DNA of 64,000 nt, taken from NCBI GenBank assembly GCA_020634165.1, contig JACKCF010000001.1, positions 558,001 through 622,000 on the forward strand, given 5' to 3'. The notes beneath the pieces were generated by a model. The model searched no databases. It worked only from the letters and a program-made list of their open reading frames with translations, and was not told where the DNA came from. The stretch is from Anaerolineaceae bacterium. Lineage in GTDB: Bacteria; Chloroflexota; Anaerolineae; Aggregatilineales; Phototrophicaceae. Below are positions 51,142 to 59,279 of this stretch, piece by piece. How positions within the stretch are numbered: the stretch's first letter is position 1; every line of letters starts with the position of its first letter. The translations under genes and the position numbers were made by a program.

Positions 51142-52062
51142 ATGCAGCGCATTCATATTCCAACCAACCCGATTCATTTGCCAACATCCAAACCGAAGCG
51201 GACTGTCTCCAGACAATGGGTTTGGGGCGCGCTTGGGCTGGTTTTATTGTTCTGGGCATCCTCATTTGTCGGCATCGCGATTGGACTGGAAGGCTATTCT
51301 CCTGTTCAACTGGCGTTTCTGCGCTATTTTGTCGCGTCGATTGTTCTGCTCATCAATGCAGTCGTCACACGTATGCCACTGCCTAATTGGCGCGATCTGC
51401 CCGGTATTTTCCTGCTGGGTGCGATAGGCTTTAGCCTGTACAACGTCGCCCTTAATGCGGGTCAGCAGACCGTGTCGGCAGGGGTAGCCGGATTCATCAT
51501 CTCGGCGGAAGTCGGTGTGATTGCGGTGTTGGCGGCGGCTTTTTTCAAAGAGCATTTAGGCCGCATCGGTTGGATAGGTGTTGCCCTGTGTTTGGCTGGT
51601 GTTGCCCTTATTTCCTTCGCCAATGAAACCAGCATTCAGGTCTCGGCGGGCGCACTGATTATCATGGTCGCCACCTTCTCGATCAGCATCTATTCCCTGC
51701 TGCAAAAACGCTTTCTTGAAAAATACGGTGCTTTGCAATTTACGACCTATGCCATCTGGGCCGGAACCATCTGCCTGTTCCCCTTCGCCTCCGATGCCTT
51801 GCAGACCATCGCTGCCGCACCATCCCATGCCACACTGGCTGTCATTTACATGGGTGTGTTCCCTGGTGCGATTGCCTATGCGAGTTGGTCCTACGTGCTG
51901 GCGCACATTCCGGCATCCCGCGCGGGTGGCTACCTGACTGTGATTCCGGTGCTGGCGCTGGCGATTGCCTGGGCTTTCCTGGGCGAAGTCCCGACCTTAA
52001 TCGCGATCATGGGTGGTGCAGTGGTACTGCTCGGTGTGGTGATGATTAATCGCTCCCGTTGA
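51142..52062 (+). CDS. EamA/DMT-superfamily transporter
   Basis: 306 residues from ATG 51142 (GAGGAG upstream; upstream in-frame Met codons lack it). Ten TM helices in two repeats (LVLLFWASSFVGIAIGLEGY, SAGVAGFIISAEVGVIAVLA; second half AWAFLGEVPTLIAIMGGAVV), typical of RhaT/YdcZ-like EamA exporters. Divergent from the Lrp-type regulator, an arrangement common for amino-acid export genes. A promoter-like TTGAGT-17-TGCAAT lies at 51086-51114. Confidence 0.88.
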   Translation: MQRIHIPTNPIHLPTSKPKRTVSRQWVWGALGLVLLFWASSFVGIAIGLEGYSPVQLAFLRYFVASIVLLINAVVTRMPLPNWRDLPGIFLLGAIGFSLYNVALNAGQQTVSAGVAGFIISAEVGVIAVLAAAFFKEHLGRIGWIGVALCLAGVALISFANETSIQVSAGALIIMVATFSISIYSLLQKRFLEKYGALQFTTYAIWAGTICLFPFASDALQTIAAAPSHATLAVIYMGVFPGAIAYASWSYVLAHIPASRAGGYLTVIPVLALAIAWAFLGEVPTLIAIMGGAVVLLGVVMINRSR

Positions 52063-52328
52063 GCATCTGATGAGTGGCTTAACCTGTGCATAGCGTGCGC
52101 GGAATGGACTGTCTATACTAAGTAGGAAGTGGTTAGTGATTAGTTCTTGGTGCGTGTTTCTAAAGACAGATGGCCATTGCGGTAGCGATGGTCATACGCA
52201 TTTGATGCTCAGACAAGTTACGATGGTGTTTGCTAACTCTGTCAAAGCAGGCTAGCTAACAACTAAAAGCTAATAACTAAAAACTTCCTGAATGAGCCAG
52301 CACGGTCCCAAACACACAGGAGCCACTT

Positions 52329-53186
52329 ATGCGCGTCAACATTGGCCTGGCGCAGATGTACCCCAAACTGGGTGACGTCGCCTATAACCGCGAGGTACAT
52401 CTGGAACACATCGAGCGCGCCCTCGACCAGGGGGTTGATCTGCTCGTCTTCCCGGAATTGAGCATGACCGGCTATCAGGTGCAGGACCTTGTTCCTGAAG
52501 TTGCCCTGCGCACCCATCAGCCGGACGAAACCATCGCCATTTTTAAAGAACAAAGCAAACGCCTCGATCTCGTTGTTGGCTTCGTCCATGAGGACGAGCG
52601 CGGGCGTTTTTTCATCGCCAATGCTTATTTCTCTCAGGGCGAAATTGTCCATATTCACCACAAGCTCTACCTGCCAACCTATGCCATGTTTGATGAATCG
52701 CGCTACTTCGCCCAGGGCAACAGCGTCCGGGCCTTTGATACGCGCTTTGGCCGCATGGGGATGCTCATCTGTGAAGACTTCTGGCATGTATCCCCGGCCT
52801 ATCTGCTGTGGATGGATGGCGCCGATGTCCTCCTCCTGAATAGTTCGTCACCAGGGCGCGGCCTGGATACAGGCGACCGTCTTTCAGGGTCACGCTGGGT
52901 GGAACAGGTGAACCAGTCCTACGGCAGCATGTTCACCAGCTATGTGATTCATTGCAACCGCGTTGGCTATGAAGATGGCAAGGTGTTCTGGGGCGGCTCG
53001 TCGATTGTCGATCCCAATGGTGAGTTTTTGCTGCACGGCACGTATTTTGAAGAAGCTCTGCTCGTCCAGGAAATTGACCTGAATCAGCTTCATCGCACGC
53101 GGGCGCGTCTGCCGCTGCTGCGTGATGAACGTCCCGGCCTGGTCCGTCGGGAATTGAACCGCATTCTACAGGAGAACCTAACCTGA
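52329..53186 (+). CDS. Nitrilase-superfamily amidase (possible glutaminase partner of NadE)
   Basis: 285 residues. Carbon-nitrogen hydrolase fold with the Glu43-Lys112-Cys148 triad in VFPELSMTGY, HHKLYLPT and MLICEDFWH. Glu, Lys and Cys are correctly ordered and spaced. LPTYAMFDESRYF after the Lys and EDFWH at the nucleophile resemble the glutaminase domain fused to NAD synthetase in many bacteria. With nadE two genes downstream in the same coupled operon, it may supply ammonia from glutamine; this is inference. Its stop overlaps the next start by one base. GGAGCC precedes the ATG. Confidence 0.85.
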   Translation: MRVNIGLAQMYPKLGDVAYNREVHLEHIERALDQGVDLLVFPELSMTGYQVQDLVPEVALRTHQPDETIAIFKEQSKRLDLVVGFVHEDERGRFFIANAYFSQGEIVHIHHKLYLPTYAMFDESRYFAQGNSVRAFDTRFGRMGMLICEDFWHVSPAYLLWMDGADVLLLNSSSPGRGLDTGDRLSGSRWVEQVNQSYGSMFTSYVIHCNRVGYEDGKVFWGGSSIVDPNGEFLLHGTYFEEALLVQEIDLNQLHRTRARLPLLRDERPGLVRRELNRILQENLT

Positions 53187-54811
53187 TGGCAGCCGATACT
53201 GTTTTAAGAGGTGGCACGATTGTTGATGGCAGCGGCGAAGAGCCGTTTGTAGGGGATGTCGCGATAGAAGGCGACCGCGTCGTCGAAATTGGCGAAGCCG
53301 GTACGCTCAGTGGTAAGCAGGTCATCAATGTCGATGGGTTGGCAGTTGCGCCAGGGTTCATCAACATGCTCAGTTGGGCGACCGAATCGCTCATTCAGGA
53401 TGGCCGCTCCCAGGGGGATATTCGCCAGGGCGTGACGCTGGAAGTCATGGGCGAGGGTACCTCGATGGGGCCGCTCAATGAGCGCATGAAGAAAAGCCGC
53501 GACTTCATCCTGACGGATAATGATGTCAATTTTGAGATTACCTGGGATACCCTCGGTGAATATCTGCAATTTTTGGAAGACAAGGGTGTTTCCACCAATG
53601 TGGCGTCCTATGTCGGCAGCGGTACGCTGCGCATCTATGCAATGGGCTATGAAGATCGCGCCCCAACGGCTGACGAAATGGCCCTCATGAAAGACCTGGT
53701 TCGGCAGGCCATGGAAGAAGGTGCCATAGGCATGTCTGCCGCGCTGATTTATCCGCCAGCCGCTTTTGCGACCACCGAAGAAATAATCGAACTGGCAAAA
53801 ATCGTTGGCGAATATGATGGCGTGTACGTGTCACACATTCGTGGTGAGGGTCGTACCCTGCACATTGCGCTTGACGAATTCCTGCGCATCGTCCGTGAAT
53901 CGGGCGCACGCGGTGAAATCTACCATATTAAAGCGGCGGGACGTTCCAACTTCGACAAGATGGACCAGATGCTGGCAACCATTGAACAGGTGCGCGCCGA
54001 AGGTTTGCCCGTTACGGCTGACATGTATACCTATTCCGCCAGCGGAACGGGCCTTTCCAGTTGTTTGCCTAATTGGGCGCACGATGGCGGCCACGATGCC
54101 ATGATGGACCGTCTACGCGACCCCGACACGCGCCAGCGCATCATGAGCGAGATGTCCACGCCCTCGGAAGAGTGGGAAAACATGTACGCGGAAAACTCGC
54201 CGGAGAATATTCTGCTGATGGGCTTCCGCAATCCTGAACTGCGCAAATATTCTGGCAAGCGCCTGTCGGAGGTCATCAAAGAGCGTGGAACAGGTTCCCG
54301 CGAAACAGTCCTTGACCTGATTCTGGAAGATGACAGCCGCATCTTCACCATCTACTTCAGCATGAGCGAGGACAATTTGCGCAAACAGATCGTCAAACCC
54401 TGGGTCAGCTTCTGCTCTGATGCTGGTTCCTACACCGCCGAGCCGCCCTTCACCAACCAGCCGACGCACCCCCGCGCTTATGGTTCGTTCGCGCGCGTAT
54501 TGGGCAAATACGTTCGCGATGAGGGCCTGCTGACCCTGCAAGCGGCTGTTCGTAAATTGGCGACAGTCCCGGCAGCGACTCTCAAAATCAAGGATCGTGG
54601 CCTGCTCAAAGTCGGTAACTTCGCTGATATTGTCGTCTTCGATCCTGCCGCCATGCAGGACCACGCCACATTTGAAAATCCGCACCAGTACGCGACTGGT
54701 ATGCAGCATGTCTTCGTCAATGGCGGCCAGGTGCTGCGCGATGGCGACCATACTGGCGTCATGTCCGGACGTTTCGTCAAAGGGCCGGGCTATAAGGGCG
54801 GTGCTCAGTGA
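53186..54811 (+). CDS. Amidohydrolase, D-aminoacylase-like
   Basis: 541 residues. The N-terminal IVDGSGEEPFVGDVAIEGDR and the GLAVAPGFI stretch are typical of N-acyl-D-amino-acid deacylases in the amidohydrolase superfamily. However the usual H-x-H(S)D after GFID is replaced by GFINMLSWATESLIQDG, so the first metal pair is absent; other possible ligands are the Glu/His in GAIGMSAALIYPP and YVSHIRGEGRTL (His of the family), HIKAAG, and SDAGSY near the C-terminus. It would cleave N-acyl amino acids if active. Overlaps the preceding gene by one base and the next by four. Confidence 0.82.
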   Translation: MAADTVLRGGTIVDGSGEEPFVGDVAIEGDRVVEIGEAGTLSGKQVINVDGLAVAPGFINMLSWATESLIQDGRSQGDIRQGVTLEVMGEGTSMGPLNERMKKSRDFILTDNDVNFEITWDTLGEYLQFLEDKGVSTNVASYVGSGTLRIYAMGYEDRAPTADEMALMKDLVRQAMEEGAIGMSAALIYPPAAFATTEEIIELAKIVGEYDGVYVSHIRGEGRTLHIALDEFLRIVRESGARGEIYHIKAAGRSNFDKMDQMLATIEQVRAEGLPVTADMYTYSASGTGLSSCLPNWAHDGGHDAMMDRLRDPDTRQRIMSEMSTPSEEWENMYAENSPENILLMGFRNPELRKYSGKRLSEVIKERGTGSRETVLDLILEDDSRIFTIYFSMSEDNLRKQIVKPWVSFCSDAGSYTAEPPFTNQPTHPRAYGSFARVLGKYVRDEGLLTLQAAVRKLATVPAATLKIKDRGLLKVGNFADIVVFDPAAMQDHATFENPHQYATGMQHVFVNGGQVLRDGDHTGVMSGRFVKGPGYKGGAQ

Positions 54812-55218
54812 GCGAAGCCAACCAACAGGCCCAGCAGTCGGTCGATATTCTGGCGCTGCGCCAGAGTCAGGCGGGCATGCGCTTTATCGCCCAGATGCAC
54901 ATCTACAACACGGGCAATATGGAACGCCTGCTGACGTTCATCATAGATAGCTATCATGATAATCTGCTCGCCCAGACCCACGCGGAAGAGCGCCTTGGGG
55001 CATTTCTCGCCCAGGTAGACCTCATCGGCAAGGTGAAGGTAAAACAAGTGCTGGCCGCGAACGAGTATCATGTCGCGGTCGTTATGGAAGCCGAGAAGGT
55101 AGCTGGCTTCTTCTACGTCGAAGCCAAAGTAGAAGAAGACTACCCACATAAGATCAGTCACTACATGTTCCAGCCGATGCAGCCCGTCAACAGCAGCCTA
55201 TCGGAGGCCGACCAATGA
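54808..55218 (+). CDS. Small protein, possibly NTF2-like
   Basis: 136 residues from a GTG start overlapping the upstream stop by four bases (GTGA). The central ~100 residues (MERLLTFIIDSYHDNLLAQT, VKVKQVLAANEYHVAVVMEA, GFFYVEAKVEEDYPHKISHY) have the helix then curved-sheet order of NTF2-like/cystatin-like domains. No catalytic residues assigned. It sits between the aminoacylase-like gene and nadE in a coupled operon; perhaps an accessory or ligand-binding subunit. Family assignment weak. Confidence 0.65.
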   Translation: MSEANQQAQQSVDILALRQSQAGMRFIAQMHIYNTGNMERLLTFIIDSYHDNLLAQTHAEERLGAFLAQVDLIGKVKVKQVLAANEYHVAVVMEAEKVAGFFYVEAKVEEDYPHKISHYMFQPMQPVNSSLSEADQ

Positions 55219-56090
55219 GTGATAGTTCAATGACCGCGCCAACCCACATTCTCAGCCGCATGGACATCAACACCGATCTGGCCACACAAATCCTGACGGG
55301 CTTCATCCGTGATAACATCGCCAAAGCCGGACTCAAAAAAGCGGTTATGGGCCTTTCTGGCGGCATCGACAGTGCCGTGTCAGCTTATCTGTCAGCCAAA
55401 GCGCTCGGCCCGGAAAATGTGCTGGTGATCCGTATGCCCTATAAAACATCCAGTGAAAATAGCCTGCTGGATGCCGAAGCCGTCATCGAAGACCTGGGCT
55501 TGTCGAGCCTGACCGTAGAAATCACGCCGATGGTCGATCCGCTGATTGAACGCTTCCCCGATATGAGCAACCTGCGTAAGGGCAATATCATGGCCCGTAT
55601 GCGCATGATTACCCTCTACGATCAGTCGATGGCCAACGGCGCCCTCGTCATGGGCACCAGCAATAAGACCGAGTTTTTGCTGGGCTACAGTACCATCTAT
55701 GGCGATAGTGGCGTGGCCCTGCATCCCATCGCTGATCTGTACAAATATCAGATTCGGCAGATCGCCCGCGCTCTAGGTGTGCCCCGACAGATCATCCATA
55801 AGGCCCCTAGCGCTGACTTGTGGGAAGGTCAGACTGACGAGGACGAACTTGGCTTTACCTATGATGCCGCCGATCAGGTGCTGTATCTGCTTGTTGATGA
55901 GCGTTACACAACCGAGGAAACGGCAGCGGAAACGGGCTTCAGCCATGAATTTGTCTGCAAAATCTGGGAGCGTGTGAAGGCCAATCACTACAAGCGCACC
56001 ATGCCCAATATCGCCAAAGTCAGCCAGCGCACGATTGGCCATGATTTTCTCTACCTGCGCGACTACACAGGTCGGCACGGGAGCGTGTAG
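55215..56090 (+). CDS. nadE: NAD synthetase
   Basis: 291 residues. Makes NAD+ from nicotinic acid adenine dinucleotide with ATP and an amide nitrogen. PP-loop SGGIDSA (48-54) for ATP, NKTEFLLGYSTIYGDSG and KAPSADLWEGQTDEDELGF match the family. It is the short form without a fused glutaminase domain, so it would use ammonia, or glutamine through the nitrilase encoded two genes upstream. The ATG overlaps the preceding stop by four bases. Confidence 0.95.
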   Translation: MSDSSMTAPTHILSRMDINTDLATQILTGFIRDNIAKAGLKKAVMGLSGGIDSAVSAYLSAKALGPENVLVIRMPYKTSSENSLLDAEAVIEDLGLSSLTVEITPMVDPLIERFPDMSNLRKGNIMARMRMITLYDQSMANGALVMGTSNKTEFLLGYSTIYGDSGVALHPIADLYKYQIRQIARALGVPRQIIHKAPSADLWEGQTDEDELGFTYDAADQVLYLLVDERYTTEETAAETGFSHEFVCKIWERVKANHYKRTMPNIAKVSQRTIGHDFLYLRDYTGRHGSV

Positions 56091-56101
56091 AGGCAGCACC
56101 T

Positions 56102-56476
56102 ATGCAAGATAGTTTGCTCAACATCACTCGCGAATTGATTGCGCTGCGCAAAAAGCCGAGCACACAAGTGCGCTTCAAGCAGTATCCGGCGCTGATGCAG
56201 CAGTTCTCCGATCTCGTCGATCAGTGTGACGATGTCGCTACCCTGCGCCAGATCATCGAACTGGACAGCGGCTATCACCTGCTGGCCTGGTATCGTCAGA
56301 AAACGATTGAAAAATGGCTTTCTCTGGAGCGCACCCCGAACGTCCTGCGACTGTATGCTATGCAGTTGAACCTGTTCGGTGATGTCGATGCCTTTGGTGA
56401 TGCTGACACCGACATCGACGACCGCGTGCTGGCCCTCGAAGCTGAAGCGGACGCATTGGAGAAGAAGAACGCATGA
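56102..56476 (+). CDS. Small helical protein of unknown function
   Basis: 124 residues, mostly helical and charged (LLNITRELIALRKKPSTQVR, EALEAEADALEKKN-like acidic tail). Not recognised. 11 bp after nadE and overlapping the DinB-like gene by 4 bp (ATGA), so it belongs to the operon. No ribosome binding site, consistent with coupled translation. Confidence 0.6.
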   Translation: MQDSLLNITRELIALRKKPSTQVRFKQYPALMQQFSDLVDQCDDVATLRQIIELDSGYHLLAWYRQKTIEKWLSLERTPNVLRLYAMQLNLFGDVDAFGDADTDIDDRVLALEAEADALEKKNA

Positions 56477-57000
56477 GGCTGATTCCCAAACCTCAAGATG
56501 GCGAATTCGCGCCGTATACGCGCATGTACATCGACCTGCTGCCCGACGATTGCCGCGTTCTGGAGCATATGCAGGTCAACCTCCAACAAATAGTAGACTT
56601 GGTAGTTGGACAGCCAGATACGTTCCTGAGCGAACCACATGCCCCCGGCGAATGGACCATCAAGCAGATTCTGGTGCATGTTGTGGATGATGAGCGCATT
56701 TATGCCTATCGTGTGTTACGTGTCGCACGCGGCGATCAGACCAATCTCCCCGGATTCGATCAGGATGCGTTTGCGATTTCTTCTGATGCCAACAATCGCA
56801 GTCTCGATAGCATTTTGCGCGAATATCGCGCAGTGCGGGAATCGACGATTGCCATGTTCGATAGCTTTGACGATGTGATACTCCTGCGCTCCGGTATCTC
56901 CGATGGCAAGGTGATGAGTGTGCGCGCGGCAGCCTACCACATTGCTGGCCATGAATTGCACCACCTGTACAGCATCAAATCCAACTATTTTCAGGGTTAA
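56473..57000 (+). CDS. DinB-family protein
   Basis: 175 residues, four-helix bundle of the DinB/YfiT type. Metal-binding histidines are likely His in ILVHVVDDER and the pair in YHIAGHELHHLY, matching the spaced His triad of the family. Such proteins often act as metal-dependent thiol transferases or hydrolases (bacillithiol/mycothiol-linked). Last gene of the NadE operon; its stop overlaps the stop of the PPC-domain gene on the other strand (TTAA). Confidence 0.85.
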   Translation: MRLIPKPQDGEFAPYTRMYIDLLPDDCRVLEHMQVNLQQIVDLVVGQPDTFLSEPHAPGEWTIKQILVHVVDDERIYAYRVLRVARGDQTNLPGFDQDAFAISSDANNRSLDSILREYRAVRESTIAMFDSFDDVILLRSGISDGKVMSVRAAAYHIAGHELHHLYSIKSNYFQG

Positions 57001-59276
57001 TCCTGCGTTTCAGTTACGCCAGAGCCTTCCTCACGTGTCAGTGACAATCTAAAATCGCCTGTTGTGCTGCCATCGCGCAGACCATAGCGCGTCACGGCGA
57101 CGATATAGCGCCCCGTCTCTGGGATTTCATAGGTCAGGGTGGCATTGTGCCCCTCGCCGCCATCATCATTAATCACCAGATTTTGCTCATTGGCGTCACG
57201 CAGCACAACGATGGGGTCCAGATTGCCCGTAATCTGCTCCGCGCGCAGGCTGATGACATCCCCGGCTTGCCCCTGGAACTGGTAAAACAGCGCATACACT
57301 TCGTCAGTGATGGTGCCTGTTATTGTCTGGCCGTAGGTGATGAGCGTATCGCCGCCCTGGCTGGCGCGCTGCTGTGCGGAAGGCACTGTAATTGTTCCGG
57401 CATTGACCACCGCGCTGATGGATTCCGGCTCAATCACGCGCACGGCGGCTTCATAGCGCTCATCGGGTTCGAGACTGATGTTGTCCTCCGGTGATATGAT
57501 GAGCACATCTTCGCCATCCATCGTCACCCGCAGATCGAAAGTAACGGGTTCCGGCACCCGACAAACTTCCTGATACCATACCCAGATCGTATAGGTCCCA
57601 ACTGGAGCCGTTGCACCCGGCCAGTAAATATGCTCGACTGGCGCAGCGGTCGGGGTCTGGCAGCCCGTGTTGCTGTCAATTTGCAGAATACCACCATCGT
57701 CAGTCTGCGGAGTGCTCCACGATACGGTTTGGCCGCTGGGAGAGCGCACGAACAGGTTCAGGTCAGCATCGCCTTCCCAGGTCAGTGTGACCGTCAGCGC
57801 ACCAGGCGTCGGCGTAAACTGGCCGACAGTCAGTTGCAGGTCGAAGGCTCCTGTTGTGGTGCCCTCGGCCAATCCGGCCCGTGTCGCCAGAATGTAGTAG
57901 ATGCCATCTGCGGGCAGGGCATATTGGGAAATACGTGCATTGGAGGTCGCACCCACATTGTCATTGAACGCCAGTTCGTTCAGGCTGCCATCCGTCAGAA
58001 TGATATAAGGGTCGAGGGTTGCCCCTTCTGCATATTGCATTTGAATGCTGACGAGATCGCCTGCTTTGCCATCAAAGCGATAATAGATAATCGGGTTGTC
58101 GCCGTTGATCGTGCCCTTGAAGTTCTTGTTATAGGCGGCGTTTTCCACCTTTAGCTTATTGATGTCCAGCGGAATCCGGCGCAGATTGAGGGCGAAGGTA
58201 TCGGCGGTTTGCTCTGGATTGCGCACCTGAATAATGTAGGGACCACTGCGCGGAATAATAGCGCGTACACGGGCCTCGTTGTCGGTTGCCTGCCGTGAGG
58301 CCAGCTCATTGAGCGCCAGATCATACACGGCCACTTCCGGCTGAATCGCTGAATTTTCTGTAGTGGCAGTGACGAAAACGCGGTCGCCAATCGTCGCATT
58401 GAAAATGTACGAAATTTCTGGCGTATCACGGCGCCACTGGCCATCAAGCGTATCACCGCTGCTGATGACCGCATCCGCGATCCGGCTGGCATACAGCGTG
58501 AAATCGCCTGCGCCGCTTTCCCGGCCCACATCCAGCAGATACCATCCTGTTTGGGGCAGGGTAGCATAAACCGTCAGCGTACCGGCTTCGGATTGCGTCA
58601 CACGGCTGATGACGGTCAGTTCGCTGTTACGGATTCTCAGCAGGGGCGTCAGTGTATCGTCGTTGTAGCTCATTACCACCTGGACAAAATCGCCCTGCTG
58701 GCCACCCAGCACAAAATACTGGTTCTCAGTCTCGCCATCGACGCGCCCTGTACCAAACTGCTCAAATTCCAGCAGTTGGAATGTCACCCCAAACTGGGGT
58801 GGAATGCTCAACGGGTCAATGTTAGTATCTGGCCCCAGGTCGATGCCCGTCAGGTTGAGTGACAGGCGATAGGTTCCGGCGCTGGTGCCGCTGATTTGCT
58901 CAAATCGTGTAGCCTCAATGATATACAGGCCTGCTTCATCGGCAGTGTAGATAATCCGGGAATTGCGCGTACCGCTCTCAGCATCGTCGTTATCTGCCAG
59001 CACATCGGTCTGTTCGGAATACAGCGTAAGGAACGGATCGAGATCGCCCGACGTCGTAATCATGTCGATAGTGGCTGTTTGGCCTGCGGCTAATTCAAAG
59101 CTGTAGAGCCAGCGCGGTGTATTGTCATTGATATTGCCTTCGATGTTTCCGGGCAAAATACGGAAGACAGACTGGCCGTCAAAGGTGTCATCCTGGGCCA
59201 GCAAAGGCCGTACAGCACCAAATGACAGAATCGCTATAATCAATAGAAACAAGTTCCGAAATGAAGGGAGTTTCAT
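56997..59276 (-). CDS. Secreted multi-PPC-domain protein
   Basis: 759 residues from ATG 59276; an in-frame ATG at 59285 would overlap the divergent gene. Signal peptide ending PLLAQ. Four PPC-like beta modules in a row (for example SGDLDPFLTLYSEQTDVLAD, GATLDPYIILTDGSLNELAF), then a DUF2135/YfaP-like domain (LTWEGDADLNLFVRSPSG, APVGTYTIWVWYQEV) and a fifth PPC module near the C-terminus. No anchor or protease domain. It is probably an extracellular structural, binding or adhesive protein, similar in style to the 1176-residue protein at 31328. Head-to-head with the gene at 59280, leaving three bases between start codons. Confidence 0.83.
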   Translation of the reverse strand: MKLPSFRNLFLLIIAILSFGAVRPLLAQDDTFDGQSVFRILPGNIEGNINDNTPRWLYSFELAAGQTATIDMITTSGDLDPFLTLYSEQTDVLADNDDAESGTRNSRIIYTADEAGLYIIEATRFEQISGTSAGTYRLSLNLTGIDLGPDTNIDPLSIPPQFGVTFQLLEFEQFGTGRVDGETENQYFVLGGQQGDFVQVVMSYNDDTLTPLLRIRNSELTVISRVTQSEAGTLTVYATLPQTGWYLLDVGRESGAGDFTLYASRIADAVISSGDTLDGQWRRDTPEISYIFNATIGDRVFVTATTENSAIQPEVAVYDLALNELASRQATDNEARVRAIIPRSGPYIIQVRNPEQTADTFALNLRRIPLDINKLKVENAAYNKNFKGTINGDNPIIYYRFDGKAGDLVSIQMQYAEGATLDPYIILTDGSLNELAFNDNVGATSNARISQYALPADGIYYILATRAGLAEGTTTGAFDLQLTVGQFTPTPGALTVTLTWEGDADLNLFVRSPSGQTVSWSTPQTDDGGILQIDSNTGCQTPTAAPVEHIYWPGATAPVGTYTIWVWYQEVCRVPEPVTFDLRVTMDGEDVLIISPEDNISLEPDERYEAAVRVIEPESISAVVNAGTITVPSAQQRASQGGDTLITYGQTITGTITDEVYALFYQFQGQAGDVISLRAEQITGNLDPIVVLRDANEQNLVINDDGGEGHNATLTYEIPETGRYIVAVTRYGLRDGSTTGDFRLSLTREEGSGVTETQD

Positions 59277-59279
59277 ATA

